Under the pieces are notes generated by a model. That model saw only the letters and a list, made by a program, of their open reading frames with translations, searched no databases and had not been told where the DNA came from. DNA of 64,000 nucleotides from Planococcus sp. SK3692 (GTDB lineage Bacteria; Bacillota; Bacilli; Bacillales_A; Planococcaceae). Position 1 is the stretch's first letter. The number at the start of each line of letters is the position of its first letter. Positions 8,762-17,784 of the stretch are shown piece after piece. Both the position numbers and the translations under genes were made by a program. The stretch lies in contig NZ_JARCHV010000001.1 of assembly GCF_028890485.2 (NCBI RefSeq), forward strand, positions 906,698-970,697, in the 5' to 3' direction.

Positions 8762-8929
8762 TTTGATTTCGCTGGAATGAAAAGAACCATCCTCTGGCGC
8801 TAGTGAAAATCACATCTCTTTTGAACTAAAGATGTTTCAATTAAAGATTATTTTCGTTTTTAAGTTTACAGAAACTTCGAAAAAGGAAATAGAAGGGAGT
8901 AGTTAATCAAAATTCTAGGAGGAACTCTA

Positions 8930-9745
8930 GTGGGACATTATATTCAAGTTGAAGAAAACGTGAAAATTCATGTAGAAGATATCGGTTCAGGACAACCGGT
9001 GGTATTTCTCCACGGCTGGCCGTTGAACAATAAAGCCTTCGAATACCAGACGAGCCTGCTCGCGAAGAACGGCTTCCGTTATATCGGCGTCGATATGCGC
9101 GGCTATGGAAAATCGGATAAGCCATGGTCAGGATACGATTACGACACGATGGCCAAAGACCTTGAAGCAGTCGTCAACGAACTCCGCCTTGAGCAATTCG
9201 TGCTCGCCGGCTTTTCAATGGGCGGGCCGATCGCCATCCGCTATTTGACGAAATTCGGCCAGGACAATGTCGCCAAACTCTTATTGATGGGCGCTGCCGC
9301 CCCGATCTTCACACAGCGTGACGACTTTAATATCGGCATGAAGCCCGAAGAAGTGGACGACATCATCGCACAAATCGAAAAAGACCGCCCGGCATTCCTT
9401 GCCGAATTTGCGGACCTGTTTTTCGAACAAAAACATTCACCCCAATTCTTGGATTGGTTCCAGTCACTGGCGCTTGAAGCCGGCGCACATTCCACGCTGA
9501 ACTCAGCCGCTGCTTTGCGCGATGAAGACTTGCGCGGCGAGTTGTCTTCTATTACAGTTCCGACAGCCATCTTCCACGGCAAAAAAGACCAGATTTGCCC
9601 TTACGAACTGGGCGAACTTCTAGACAAGGAAATTCCGAATTCTGTATTGGTGCCGTTCAAAGACAGCGGACATGGCATCAATGCTGATGAGCCGGAGCGT
9701 TTCAATAACGAACTGCTGAGCTTCCTCAAAAGTTCAGGCGTCTGA
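8930..9745 (+). CDS. alpha/beta hydrolase (chloroperoxidase/esterase-like)
   Basis: 271 residues from a GTG with AGGAGG 7 bases upstream. Oxyanion motif HGW at 28-30; nucleophile elbow GFSMGG with Ser96; probable acid Asp220 and base His248 (GHG). The full triad is present. The pattern resembles cofactor-free haloperoxidase-type esterases; the substrate is unknown. It ends at a strong terminator shared with the convergent TetR gene and seems monocistronic. Confidence 0.87.
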   Translation: MGHYIQVEENVKIHVEDIGSGQPVVFLHGWPLNNKAFEYQTSLLAKNGFRYIGVDMRGYGKSDKPWSGYDYDTMAKDLEAVVNELRLEQFVLAGFSMGGPIAIRYLTKFGQDNVAKLLLMGAAAPIFTQRDDFNIGMKPEEVDDIIAQIEKDRPAFLAEFADLFFEQKHSPQFLDWFQSLALEAGAHSTLNSAAALRDEDLRGELSSITVPTAIFHGKKDQICPYELGELLDKEIPNSVLVPFKDSGHGINADEPERFNNELLSFLKSSGV

Positions 9746-9761
9746 TCTACATCACACCAAA

Positions 9762-9802
9762 ACAAAGTCCAGCCTTCCCCATTTGGGAAGGCTGGACTTT
9801 GT
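9762..9802. terminator. bidirectional intrinsic terminator
   Basis: Stem ACAAAGTCCAGCCTTCCC / GGGAAGGCTGGACTTTGT with loop CATTT, between the convergent hydrolase and TetR genes; the right arm overlaps the TetR stop codon. Confidence 0.9.
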
Positions 9803-10398
9803 TAATTGACGCGGAATGCTGCTGCAAAAGAGCGCACAATGCTGATCAAGGTATCGGTCATTTCTTTCGGGGATTTCTCATAGCCCGTCTTGGCCCATTC
9901 CAAAATAAGCCCTGCAGTGCCATGCGCCATATACAGTTTGAACGGCTTGGAGTTGATGTCGCCCTTGCCGACTCCTTCGAACGTAAACCCTTCATCAAGC
10001 ATCTCGAAAATCGCTTGCGGCAATTGCCCGTGAAGGCCTGGAATGGTATCTTCCACTAAATATAAATTGAAAAATGAACGATTATCATACACAAAACTGA
10101 TCAGCTCGAACGAATCCGCATCCATCGCCGAAGTGAGGATATCCGCTCCCTTCTCGTACCGTTCGGTGCTGGTCCGTTTGATTTGCTGGAACATTTCTCG
10201 AAGCAGTTCTTCGGTGAGGTCGGGCTTGTCGAGATAATACAGATAGAAAGTCGCCCGGTTGTATTGCGCTCGTTGGACAATATCCGTCACCGACACATGG
10301 CTGTATCCTTTTTCATTGATCAATTCGACGTACGCTTCTTTCAGGTGGTGTTTGGTCCGTTCCGCCTGCGGAGACAATTTCTCTTTCTTGCTTTTCAT
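9802..10398 (-). CDS. TetR/AcrR family regulator
   Basis: 198 residues. HTH region: HLKEAYVELINEKGYSHVSVTDIV then NRATFYLYYLDKPDL. The C-terminal half has FFNLYLVEDTIPG and a WAKTGY segment typical of the TetR_C subgroup found with small Bacillus dehydrogenase genes. ATG 10398 follows AGGGGGATG; a longer frame to 10455 would cover the operator. It is divergent from an SDR gene at 10556 and likely controls that gene and itself through the inverted repeats just upstream of its own start. Confidence 0.87.
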   Translation of the reverse strand: MKSKKEKLSPQAERTKHHLKEAYVELINEKGYSHVSVTDIVQRAQYNRATFYLYYLDKPDLTEELLREMFQQIKRTSTERYEKGADILTSAMDADSFELISFVYDNRSFFNLYLVEDTIPGLHGQLPQAIFEMLDEGFTFEGVGKGDINSKPFKLYMAHGTAGLILEWAKTGYEKSPKEMTDTLISIVRSFAAAFRVN

Positions 10399-10413
10399 CG
10401 CCCATCCCCCTAA

Positions 10414-10452
10414 AACTCGACACTTCTCAAAAATCTGTCGAGTTACTCGACA
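10414..10452. promoter_or_regulatory. TetR operator: inverted repeat plus extra half site
   Basis: TGTCGAGT-T-ACTCGACA (10436-10452) is a perfect 8-bp inverted repeat about one base. A third element, AACTCGACA, at 10414-10422 pairs with TGTCGAGTT at 10436-10444 as 9-bp arms. The sites lie directly upstream of the TetR start and about 100 bp before the divergent SDR gene. Binding by this TetR protein is inferred. Confidence 0.7.
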
Positions 10453-10555
10453 CATCCGGAAATTCTACTGATTGAGAGCTAGTTTGCAAAGGCTTACAGT
10501 AAAAGAGTAGCCTATTTTCAAGTTTAGCATACCCACTAAAAGGAGAGATATTTCC

Positions 10556-11338
10556 ATGATCAATTACCAAGACAAAGTCGTCATCATTACCGGCGGAGGA
10601 TCCGGCCTTGGCCGCGCCGCTGCCGACTCGATCGCAGCACAAGGCGGCAAGCTCGTCCTTGTCGACATGAACAAAGAATCACTCGAAGAAAGCCGCAAAG
10701 CAATCTTGGCACATTCGACAGATGCTTCAGTTGAAATTGTTGAAGCGAACGTGACCGATGAAGAACAAGTGAAAAACTATGTCCAATTCACGCTCGATAC
10801 ATTCGGCAAAATCGACGGCTTCTTCAATAACGCTGGCATCGAAGGCAAGCAAAACCTGACTGAAGACTACGGCTCCGCTGAATTCGAAAAAGTCGTCAGC
10901 GTCAACTTGAACGGCGTATTCTACGGCATGAAGCATGTCTTGAAAGTAATGAAAGAACAAGGCTTCGGCTCGATCGTCAACACCGCATCGGTCGGCGGCA
11001 TCCGCGGCGTCGGCAACCAGTCCGGCTACGCGGCGAGCAAGCACGGCGTCGTTGGCTTGACACGCAACTCAGCCATCGAATACGGCCAGTACGGCGTCAG
11101 CATCAACGCCATCGCACCAGGCGCCATCATGACACCGATGGTCGAAGGATCCTTGAAGCAAATGGCTGGAGATGACTGGGAAGCAGCCGGCAAGGAATTC
11201 GTCAGCGTCAACCCGATGAAGCGTTTCGGCAAACCGGAAGAAGTCGGCAACCTCGTCGCTTTCTTATTATCCGATGCAGCGAAATTCATCAACGCTTCCG
11301 TCATCCCGATCGACGGCGGCCAATCCTATAAATATTGA
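10556..11338 (+). CDS. SDR family oxidoreductase
   Basis: 260-residue classical SDR: TGGGSGLG at 12-19, NNAG, catalytic Ser in NTASVGG and YAASK. The sequence GFFNNAGIEG and the C-terminal INASVIPIDGG resemble the SDR at 1077, suggesting the two are paralogues. ATG follows AAAGGAGAG. Divergent TetR gene and operator upstream point to ligand-induced expression. A terminator follows at 11346. Substrate not predictable. Confidence 0.88.
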   Translation: MINYQDKVVIITGGGSGLGRAAADSIAAQGGKLVLVDMNKESLEESRKAILAHSTDASVEIVEANVTDEEQVKNYVQFTLDTFGKIDGFFNNAGIEGKQNLTEDYGSAEFEKVVSVNLNGVFYGMKHVLKVMKEQGFGSIVNTASVGGIRGVGNQSGYAASKHGVVGLTRNSAIEYGQYGVSINAIAPGAIMTPMVEGSLKQMAGDDWEAAGKEFVSVNPMKRFGKPEEVGNLVAFLLSDAAKFINASVIPIDGGQSYKY

Positions 11339-11345
11339 TCACACG

Positions 11346-11371
11346 AACAGCCCGGGATTTCCCGGGTTGTT
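11346..11371 (+). terminator. intrinsic terminator
   Basis: Stem AACAGCCCGGGA-TT-TCCCGGGTTGTT, then a T-rich tail; follows the SDR gene. Confidence 0.88.
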
Positions 11372-11482
11372 TTTATTTTGACTCAAGACGCCTCACATGC
11401 ATTTCCGAATCAAATCACAGATAATAGGAAAGTATTTAGTTATGGGATAGCTTTGGCGTACCCGAATTTAAGGAGTGTTACG

Positions 11483-12202
11483 ATGCAATCAATTAAAGGA
11501 AAAACAGCGATCATTACAGGTGGAGGACGCGGCATCGGCCGTGCGACAGCCATCGCTCTTGCTAATGAAGGCGTCAATGTCGGCTTGATCGGCTTGAAAC
11601 AGGAAAACCTCGACAAAGTATCCGTCGAACTGCAAGATGCGAATGTCAAAGTGGCAACTGCCTCTGCGGACGTTACCAATCTCGCTGCGATTCAACAAGC
11701 GATCGAGAAACTCAAAACCGAACTAGGCGATATCGATATCCTCATCAACAACGCAGGCACCGGGAAATTCGGCGGCTTCCTGGAATTGTCACCAGAAGAA
11801 TGGAAAAACATCGTCGACGTCAATTTGATGGGCGTCTATAACGCAACACGTGCCGTACTTCCAGGCATGATCGAGCAGAGTTCAGGCGATATCATCAATA
11901 TCTCGTCCACTGCCGGACAAAAAGGCGCACCGGTCACAAGCGCGTACAGCTCTTCTAAATTCGCTGTCATGGGCTTGACCGAATCACTTGCACTTGAAGT
12001 GCGCAAGCACAATATCCGTGTTACGGCGTTGACGCCGAGCACAGTTGTCACAGACCTGGCACACGAGTCCAACCTGATCACCGGCGACGCAGAACGTGTC
12101 ATGCATCCGGAAGATCTGGCCGACTTGATCGTCGCCAGCTTGAAATTGCATCCGCGCGTTTTCGTCAAAAGCGCTGGATTATGGTCGACCAACCCGTCCT
12201 AA
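11483..12202 (+). CDS. yoxD: SDR oxidoreductase, YoxD/FabG-like
   Basis: 239 residues. [32 protein letters not shown] (Ser, Tyr and Lys of the active site) and the C-terminal [16 protein letters not shown] closely follow B. subtilis YoxD, a 3-oxoacyl-ACP-reductase-like protein of undefined substrate. The short C-terminus lacks the usual DGG end of FabG. ATG 11483 follows AAGGAGTG; the open frame from 11378 runs through the preceding terminator's downstream region and is not used. Monocistronic. Confidence 0.87.
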   Translation: MQSIKGKTAIITGGGRGIGRATAIALANEGVNVGLIGLKQENLDKVSVELQDANVKVATASADVTNLAAIQQAIEKLKTELGDIDILINNAGTGKFGGFLELSPEEWKNIVDVNLMGVYNATRAVLPGMIEQSSGDIINISSTAGQKGAPVTSAYSSSKFAVMGLTESLALEVRKHNIRVTALTPSTVVTDLAHESNLITGDAERVMHPEDLADLIVASLKLHPRVFVKSAGLWSTNPS

Positions 12203-12205
12203 ATA

Positions 12206-12246
12206 AAAATGGAGCTTGAGGAAATTCCCTCAAGCTCCATTTTTTT
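12206..12246. terminator. bidirectional intrinsic terminator
   Basis: Stem AAAAATGGAGCTTGAGG / CCTCAAGCTCCATTTTT between the convergent yoxD-like gene and the small gene at 12245. Confidence 0.9.
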
Positions 12247-12469
12247 ATTTCTGTTGTTCCGGTAAATCGCGTTCATCTTCTTCAGACACATGCTTCGAAT
12301 ACTCTTTTGCGTCTTCTTGCTGGTCTCTGCCTTTTTCTTCGCCGTAATCCGTCGCTTCGTTATCTCCGTCCAAGGCTTGTTTCGTTTTATTGATCGCTTT
12401 ATCGATCGCAGATTCGCGAGCCCCGACTTGCTTTTCAGGCGTGCGTCCAGCGGTTCCTTTTCTAGCCAT
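12245..12469 (-). CDS. small hydrophilic protein, unknown function
   Basis: 74 residues, highly charged with no hydrophobic core: basic N-terminus (ARKGTAGRTPEKQVG) and acidic, Gln-rich C-terminus. It may be disordered. GAGGAGG 8 bases before ATG 12469 and termination at a shared hairpin support a real gene. Similar short hydrophilic stress-type proteins are common in Bacillales, but I do not recognise the family. Confidence 0.6.
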   Translation of the reverse strand: MARKGTAGRTPEKQVGARESAIDKAINKTKQALDGDNEATDYGEEKGRDQQEDAKEYSKHVSEEDERDLPEQQK

Positions 12470-12560
12470 ACAGCATTCCTCCTCGTCGTGCATTTTTTAT
12501 ACTGTACCCGCTCATCCGGAACTTACACCTGTTTGAATAACCCCACTGTCGATCACTCTG

Positions 12561-12749
12561 TTAAAACATGCCGCTTTCGTGGTTATTGCGCCCTGCTTGT
12601 CGGCTCGCATCCGCGGCAGCAGAATCCTGGTTTGCAGTATTCGCTTTTTTATCCAAGCTATATTTCTTTTTGGTCAATTTGTCTACTACATAACTCCCGA
12701 TAAATAAAGCCCCAAAGAATCCCCAGAAGATCCACATCATCCAATGCAT
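12561..12749 (-). CDS. small single-pass membrane protein
   Basis: 62 residues. One membrane segment at about 2-22 (WMMWIFWGFFGALFIGSYVV), then a basic patch KLTKKK and a polar Asn/Ala/Ser-rich cytoplasmic tail. AGGGGAGG stands 5 bases before ATG 12749. Function unknown; short proteins of this shape often modulate membrane complexes but nothing here identifies a partner. Confidence 0.55.
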   Translation of the reverse strand: MHWMMWIFWGFFGALFIGSYVVDKLTKKKYSLDKKANTANQDSAAADASRQAGRNNHESGMF

Positions 12750-12971
12750 AAAATCCTCCCCTTTCATTTCAGCTATTACTCATTTTCCCTTTGCTTTATA
12801 ATACGTTTACAGCTGCATAAAGTTTCAAAAATCGGTATTTTCAGTAAATTAATCATTTATCAATCTATAATCTTAAAGTTTCCTGCACATATCCAACGGC
12901 TTTGCGAAACCAATGATTATCTTACACTGTCTCTATTCATATTAATTCCCTTTAAAATTGGAGGCAAAACT

Positions 12972-13259
12972 ATGTGGTTCCTATTCGGACTGATCGCAAT
13001 TGCAGCTACCTGCGTAAATCTTTATCTGTATGCAATAGGCAAGGATTATAAATTAGCGATGGCGGCAGGTCTATCGTTTACAGCCTTGACCCTTGCGGCA
13101 GATTACAGCATGGTCGCCGATTGGGTGCGCGCAGAAGATTGGTCTGCACTCTCGGATGTTGTACCGATCATGTCGTCAGCGCTATGGATTTTGACGATCA
13201 TGTCGATTTTATTGAATATCATCCCCATGCTTTTAGAATTCAAAAGCGTGAAAAAATAA
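12972..13259 (+). CDS. small multi-pass membrane protein, unknown
   Basis: 95 residues with three hydrophobic segments (about 2-20, 28-46 and 66-90) separated by short charged loops (GKDYK, DWVRAEDW). ATG 12972 has TTGGAGG upstream; the longer frame from 12744 covers the preceding gene's start and is rejected. Function unknown. No clear terminator follows before the convergent GNAT gene. Confidence 0.6.
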   Translation: MWFLFGLIAIAATCVNLYLYAIGKDYKLAMAAGLSFTALTLAADYSMVADWVRAEDWSALSDVVPIMSSALWILTIMSILLNIIPMLLEFKSVKK

Positions 13260-13419
13260 CTGGATTATTGCAAAGATCAAAAATCCCTACTGATCTAGAA
13301 ATCGAACAAGCGACTTTCATGTTCTGTGCTTGAAATGGCCTAATGATTAATCGTTCTGTTTTCAAGAGCATACCAAATCTACTCCTCCTATCACTTCAGG
13401 TTCATAGCCGCTGATCTAT

Positions 13420-14172
13420 TCACTTAACGCCATCCTTCAATCGATAAATAAACTTTCTTTCAATCAGTTCGCAAGCATTCGCTTCAAATATTCGCTGCAT
13501 TGGGATATTGTGTTGTCCGGTCGCGCCAATATAATAAGCGGCCCCCATTTGTTTAAGGAGGTGGAGTGACAGTTTATGTATGGATTCGCCTAAGCCCTTG
13601 CCCCGAAAATCCGGTACGATCCCAAAGTAAAACAGCCTTCCTTCATCGACAGTTCCCTGTTCGATTTGAGGCATTGTCACACCTATCGCTTGATGTCCAT
13701 AAAAAATAACGAGGCAGCTTTTTTGATAATTCACGCCAAGTTCAGCTTGCATCCCTTCAAATTCCTTTTGGGCAGGCAGGGACGTGAAAGGAGCGGAAGC
13801 ATTCAATGAACCCGCGCTAGCTTCCATCCATGTTTTTAAAAATACATCACTCGTTGTTTCTTCCAATGATTTGACCGAAAACGGCGTCTCCATCTCCACA
13901 TCTTCAAAACCAGACAAATCCCGCCTATAAAAAAATTGGGTGTCTTGTTTTTGAAAACTGAATTCTTCAAGCAACTCTATGTACCTAGCATATTCAGCTT
14001 GCTGTTCATTGAGTATGATGGAAACCGATTGAATCCCTTTTTCCATAATGTACTTCTTCAATTCATTCAAAATTTCTTTAAAGTGTTTGGCAGAATCAAT
14101 TTCCCCTATGTCTTCGATCACCAAATAATTGGGTGTCCCATCTAGAATCTTGGCTTCCCTTGTCAAAAACAT
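13420..14172 (-). CDS. GNAT family N-acetyltransferase
   Basis: 250 residues. The C-terminal GNAT domain has the acetyl-CoA motif GIVPDFRGKGLGESIHK near residues 185-201, preceded by strand RLFYFG and followed by YIGATGQHNIPMQRIFEAN (motif B). The N-terminal ~110 residues are a less conserved domain, so it may be a tandem GNAT with a degenerate first half. Substrate unknown. AAGGGG precedes ATG 14172. It is preceded, in its own direction, by the terminator of the endonuclease gene. Confidence 0.8.
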   Translation of the reverse strand: MFLTREAKILDGTPNYLVIEDIGEIDSAKHFKEILNELKKYIMEKGIQSVSIILNEQQAEYARYIELLEEFSFQKQDTQFFYRRDLSGFEDVEMETPFSVKSLEETTSDVFLKTWMEASAGSLNASAPFTSLPAQKEFEGMQAELGVNYQKSCLVIFYGHQAIGVTMPQIEQGTVDEGRLFYFGIVPDFRGKGLGESIHKLSLHLLKQMGAAYYIGATGQHNIPMQRIFEANACELIERKFIYRLKDGVK

Positions 14173-14226
14173 CCTTCACACCCCTTTTCTCTTAACTAAG
14201 TATAATCCATTGAACATCCGAGCAAA

Positions 14227-14269
14227 CAAAAGGAGAAAAGCGTGGCTTAGCACCGCTTTTCTCCTTTTG
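14227..14269 (-). terminator. intrinsic terminator of the endonuclease gene
   Basis: Stem CAAAAGGAGAAAAGCG / CGCTTTTCTCCTTTTG, 16 bp, with an 11-base loop, about 90 bp past the stop codon of the minus-strand nuclease. Confidence 0.85.
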
Positions 14270-14359
14270 CTTAATTATAGAAGTATCTACAAATCTCATG
14301 TCTAAAATAAATGATTCTTTCCATACGCCGTTTTCACGTTTGGCTTATCGAATACCTGC

Positions 14360-16306
14360 TTACCAGATCGATTCCGCCCATTCCGGATAATCGACGAACG
14401 GGTTGCGGTTGCCTTGAATGTCTTCGATTTTCTCGTTGCGCTGCTGTTCCCAAGCGCTGACCGGATCTTGCTCGTGCCATTCGAGCAACACGGAGATCTT
14501 GCCGTGGTAAGGCGTCGAGCCATTATTCACCAAGTCATTCAGTTCCAAATCTACCGCATCCCCTGATTCATAGCGGACCGCCATATAAAACAGCATCCGG
14601 GCGACGTCGCCTTTCACTTCATCCGGCGGCTCCCAGGAAGTCGCTGTTCGCAGACAGCCGTCGCAGCCACTGACGGCACTGCCGCCGTAATCAAAGTCCA
14701 AATTGCCGCGCAGCCCGTTCACTTGTACATCGGTCGGGCGCAAATGGTGGATATCCGTCCCCGCCCCTCTAGCCGTTCCAAAACCGCCGTGAGATTTCGC
14801 CCATGTGTGCTCGCGGTTCCAGTCGCCGACATTGCCGCCGTTCAAGGATTTCGAACGCGACTCGCCCGTATACAATAACAATACGTTATTCGGATTGTTC
14901 GGGTCTTCATCTGTTATTTTCAATGCATCCCATACTTGCGAATAGCTGAGCTCTGTATGGCCATCGATGATTTCGTGAAGTTCCGCTTTTAATGCCTCAC
15001 CCTGCAAGCCCTCTGCTGTGTCATAATATTCATCGGGTGCTGGCGCTTCTGCAGACACTGTCACCGAAAATGACTGGGTGACACTTTGATTGCCATCGCT
15101 TGCTGTCACACCGACGATATGGGACCCTTCCGGCAAGTCGAGCGTCAAGTTCGCGCCAGTGATGGTCCCTTTTGTCGATGAGAATGATAGGCTTTGCCCT
15201 TCAGGATCCGAGAAGTATTCTGTTAGGTCATATTGTAAGCGATCCCCTGCCCACACTTGTTCCCCGGCAAAAACTTTCGTTGCTACGGGTGCTTTGTTTT
15301 CCTTTGGCAAATGAGGAGAAGAGATCGGCTCGCCGTCCGAATTGTAGAAACGGATCGCTTCATAATCAGCTCCATCGATAAATTCGATTTCCTGGATGTT
15401 TTCAGCTCCCCTGATTTCAGAAACCTTCTCGCCATCCACTACTACGTGTTTTACCTCAATTCCGGTAAAATCAAAGATCGATTCCGTGCGGGCGGGGCTT
15501 AGCACCACCTTCACATCTTCAAAGCCCGTACCATGGAATTCTCCGTATTTCCCTTTCATATAGACACCATCCGTGATGGATGCCTTTCCGTCCAAGGTCA
15601 AAGATACACTTGGTTGGCCAACCGTCAATTTTTTCTTATTCAGGTTTTCGTAGCGTAAATTCTTTTTGGGCTCCACTGGCTGCAATTCAGGATCAGGAAC
15701 GGGAATTTCACCAGCCCCCTCCATCGTGTGACTCCCTAAGTGCTCAAATGTATCAGCTGGATACGCGGTCCATTCAGTCGAAGGATCAAATGCGTCATCC
15801 ACTACACTGTCACCAGATTGGACATCTGGATTACGGACGAGCGTAACATCTTTTGTGTTTTCAATGCGCGTGCCCACTTGGCCGATTGAATCGATCGGGA
15901 GGCCGTCTTTTTCCAATACCAATGCATCGTCGCCGTTAAAATTGATGACTCCGTTATTTTGCAAATCGCCTTGTTCCTGAACCGCCGGATCTGCCCCACT
16001 ATTATAAAGAACGACTGTATCCCCACTTGCCACATTACCGGACAGCGCCATTTCACTTTGCACGGATGTACTGCCGTTTGCATACAAGGCTACTGAATAA
16101 GGGCTCAAGTCGATTGAAGAACCTGTCCCGTTATAAATTTCGATCGCCTTGTTCAAGCTGCTCCCTTCAATGTATTCCGAAATAAAAAGATCGCTTGCTG
16201 GTGCAACGGCTTGTGCAGTTGTTTGTGAAACTGGTACCCAAAGACTCGCAACCAATCCGACTGATAATAGCGCCTTCGCTGATTTGTTCCATAAGCTGTT
16301 GTGCAT
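14360..16306 (-). CDS. secreted endonuclease I with lamin-tail domain
   Basis: 648 residues. A signal peptide (KALLSVGLVASLWVPVSQTTAQA) is followed by a lamin-tail domain (about 35-150: LFISEYIEGSS...AIEIYN), a Pro/Glu linker, beta-rich middle regions including a cadherin/Ig-like repeat (about 335-415), and a C-terminal endonuclease I domain (427-648). The catalytic beta-beta-alpha-metal region shows NREHTW at 497-502 and DIHHLRP at 518-524; Cys pair CDGC follows. Such enzymes cut extracellular DNA/RNA for nutrients. ATG 16306 is chosen for the signal peptide, though GGAGG is 11 bases away. Confidence 0.88.
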   Translation of the reverse strand: MHNSLWNKSAKALLSVGLVASLWVPVSQTTAQAVAPASDLFISEYIEGSSLNKAIEIYNGTGSSIDLSPYSVALYANGSTSVQSEMALSGNVASGDTVVLYNSGADPAVQEQGDLQNNGVINFNGDDALVLEKDGLPIDSIGQVGTRIENTKDVTLVRNPDVQSGDSVVDDAFDPSTEWTAYPADTFEHLGSHTMEGAGEIPVPDPELQPVEPKKNLRYENLNKKKLTVGQPSVSLTLDGKASITDGVYMKGKYGEFHGTGFEDVKVVLSPARTESIFDFTGIEVKHVVVDGEKVSEIRGAENIQEIEFIDGADYEAIRFYNSDGEPISSPHLPKENKAPVATKVFAGEQVWAGDRLQYDLTEYFSDPEGQSLSFSSTKGTITGANLTLDLPEGSHIVGVTASDGNQSVTQSFSVTVSAEAPAPDEYYDTAEGLQGEALKAELHEIIDGHTELSYSQVWDALKITDEDPNNPNNVLLLYTGESRSKSLNGGNVGDWNREHTWAKSHGGFGTARGAGTDIHHLRPTDVQVNGLRGNLDFDYGGSAVSGCDGCLRTATSWEPPDEVKGDVARMLFYMAVRYESGDAVDLELNDLVNNGSTPYHGKISVLLEWHEQDPVSAWEQQRNEKIEDIQGNRNPFVDYPEWAESIW

Positions 16307-16574
16307 TGTATTGACATCCTCCCTTTTTATAGAAACGTTTTGATTTGTACTGCTGTTTTTTCTCGCTTTACCTTTGTAAATTATCGACACTTAATTATGC
16401 TAATTTACAGTTTTTTCTACTCACTCATTCAACCTTACAGAACGTATTTTGTAGCGTCAACATTATTTAGCAAAAATTACATAAAATTAATAAAAAAAGC
16501 GCTGCAGCAATTGTGTTGAGACACAATCACCGTAGCACCCGCTAGTTTACTGAATGAATTACATTCAAAAATAA
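16307..16574. other. intergenic region without a gene
   Basis: AT-rich. It holds the upstream region of the endonuclease gene (minus strand). A partial dyad ATTGTGTTGAGACACAAT lies at about 16509-16526 (arms ATTGTGT/ACACAAT), of unknown role. No coding signal was seen. Confidence 0.5.
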
Positions 16575-16599
16575 AAACCAACTTATACTAAGTTGGTTT
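16575..16599 (-). terminator. intrinsic terminator
   Basis: Stem AACCAACTTA / TAAGTTGGTT with loop TAC and T-rich tail on the minus strand, downstream of the small membrane gene at 16616. Confidence 0.8.
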
Positions 16600-16615
16600 A
16601 CTGATTCCTGCCTAA

Positions 16616-16783
16616 TTAATTTGGATGATTTTGAGTACGCTTTTTGCTTTGAACATACGTGTAGAGCAAAGCGCCTAGAACGAATGGAATTACAGCAATG
16701 AATATGCTCGTCGTTTCCGTGTAGATCAGAACGGCAGGTGAAAATAATAGAATGATACTTAGTATTTTCAACACAGGAATCAT
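16616..16783 (-). CDS. small two-segment membrane protein
   Basis: 55 residues: two hydrophobic stretches (about 2-21 and 26-44) and a basic end QSKKRTQNH. ATG 16783 follows AGGGGGA by 6 bases, and a terminator stands just downstream, which together support expression. Function unknown. Confidence 0.5.
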   Translation of the reverse strand: MIPVLKILSIILLFSPAVLIYTETTSIFIAVIPFVLGALLYTYVQSKKRTQNHPN

Positions 16784-16922
16784 CAACTTCCCCCTAAAAA
16801 TTGCGGATTGGATCATGCTTTTAGTAAGTTTGCTTGTTCTTACTAAATCTGTTCCCTCTACAAAAAGACATACACTCTTTCAAAATATACTTCTCGAAAG
16901 CATTAGCCAGATCTATCAAAGT

Positions 16923-17384
16923 TTATTCGAGAACAGCGTAGAAAAGTTTTGAGTCTCCAAGCAGTTTCAATTCATTTAAACCTTCACGGCTTGCTATATC
17001 ATTAACTTGAATAGTGGAATCAAAGATTTCTCCATAGAGTATAGTGACTTGCATTCCGGATTCAGTTTCAACCTCAAAGCTCCCTGTCGTATAAGGTAAG
17101 TCACCAGTGACTTCAAATTTGTGATTTGGAGCGCTTCGGTACCAGCTATAGCCTTCTTCACTTTCTGTGATACTTGCTACACCTAAAGAGTTATCCTGTG
17201 CATACAACACAATTGTTTCGCCCTCATATTCTTCAATAGATACAGTGGACGATTCCCCGATGCCTTCCTTTTGCAACCCGTTTTCAATTGCCTCATCCCT
17301 CGTATCGTACCAATCTGATTGATTGCAAGCAGTCAATATGAACAATACGCAAATACCAATCATTAGAGTTTTAAATTTTCTCAA
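16923..17384 (-). CDS. predicted lipoprotein, unknown function
   Basis: 153 residues from TTG 17384, which has AGGAGG 6 bases upstream; an earlier TTG at 17417 lacks a site. Signal peptide with lipobox LTAC (MIGICVLFILTACNQ), so it should be anchored outside the membrane. The mature part is acidic and beta-rich, with EYEGETIVLYAQDN suggesting a small beta-sandwich. Lies in the AT-rich stretch. Family not recognised. Confidence 0.65.
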   Translation of the reverse strand: MRKFKTLMIGICVLFILTACNQSDWYDTRDEAIENGLQKEGIGESSTVSIEEYEGETIVLYAQDNSLGVASITESEEGYSWYRSAPNHKFEVTGDLPYTTGSFEVETESGMQVTILYGEIFDSTIQVNDIASREGLNELKLLGDSKLFYAVLE

Positions 17385-17452
17385 ATAAATCCTCCTCTGC
17401 CCTCTAGGCTTTTTCAAGACTTACAATCATAGTTAGAAAGCAATTGACAGGT

Positions 17453-17692
17453 TTAGGAATTTGAAGTATTGAACCTAGCATGTATTTTATATCTATCTCC
17501 TTCGTCCACTGTGTAAATTCTGCAGTTCTCAATAGCTGCTAATCTGAAAGCCAGTGCACAGGCTATTTTGTAGTCAGGTGTACTATAGATGTCATATAGC
17601 CTTCCGTACATTTCGTTTGCTATGGAATCCGCCCATACATCTGCTTCATGCATAGTATCGAAAACAATCTCCTCTGTTTTTTGTCTGTTCAT
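17453..17692 (-). CDS. hypothetical protein
   Basis: 79 residues, mixed charge, no membrane segment. The middle (YKIACALAFRLAAIENCRIYTV) reads like a small alpha/beta domain. A weak GGGATGAAG ribosome site precedes the ATG. It sits between a lipoprotein gene and a DUF4279 gene, all on the minus strand, and could be co-transcribed. Not recognised. Confidence 0.5.
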   Translation of the reverse strand: MNRQKTEEIVFDTMHEADVWADSIANEMYGRLYDIYSTPDYKIACALAFRLAAIENCRIYTVDEGDRYKIHARFNTSNS

Positions 17693-17784
17693 TTTATCTT
17701 CATCCCCAATGTGAAAATCAGCTTTTTATTCAGTTGATACTTAATCTGATTTGTCTGTTCAAGTTTGAAAGTAGTGCTATCAGT

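Noticed and set aside
8930..9745. Metal-free haloperoxidase function for the alpha/beta hydrolase
   Set aside because: Motifs fit the family, but these enzymes are generally esterases and no cofactor or neighbour supports halogenation.
14302..14523. 73-residue frame past the nuclease end
   Set aside because: Mostly lies within the endonuclease gene in another frame; no motif or ribosome site.
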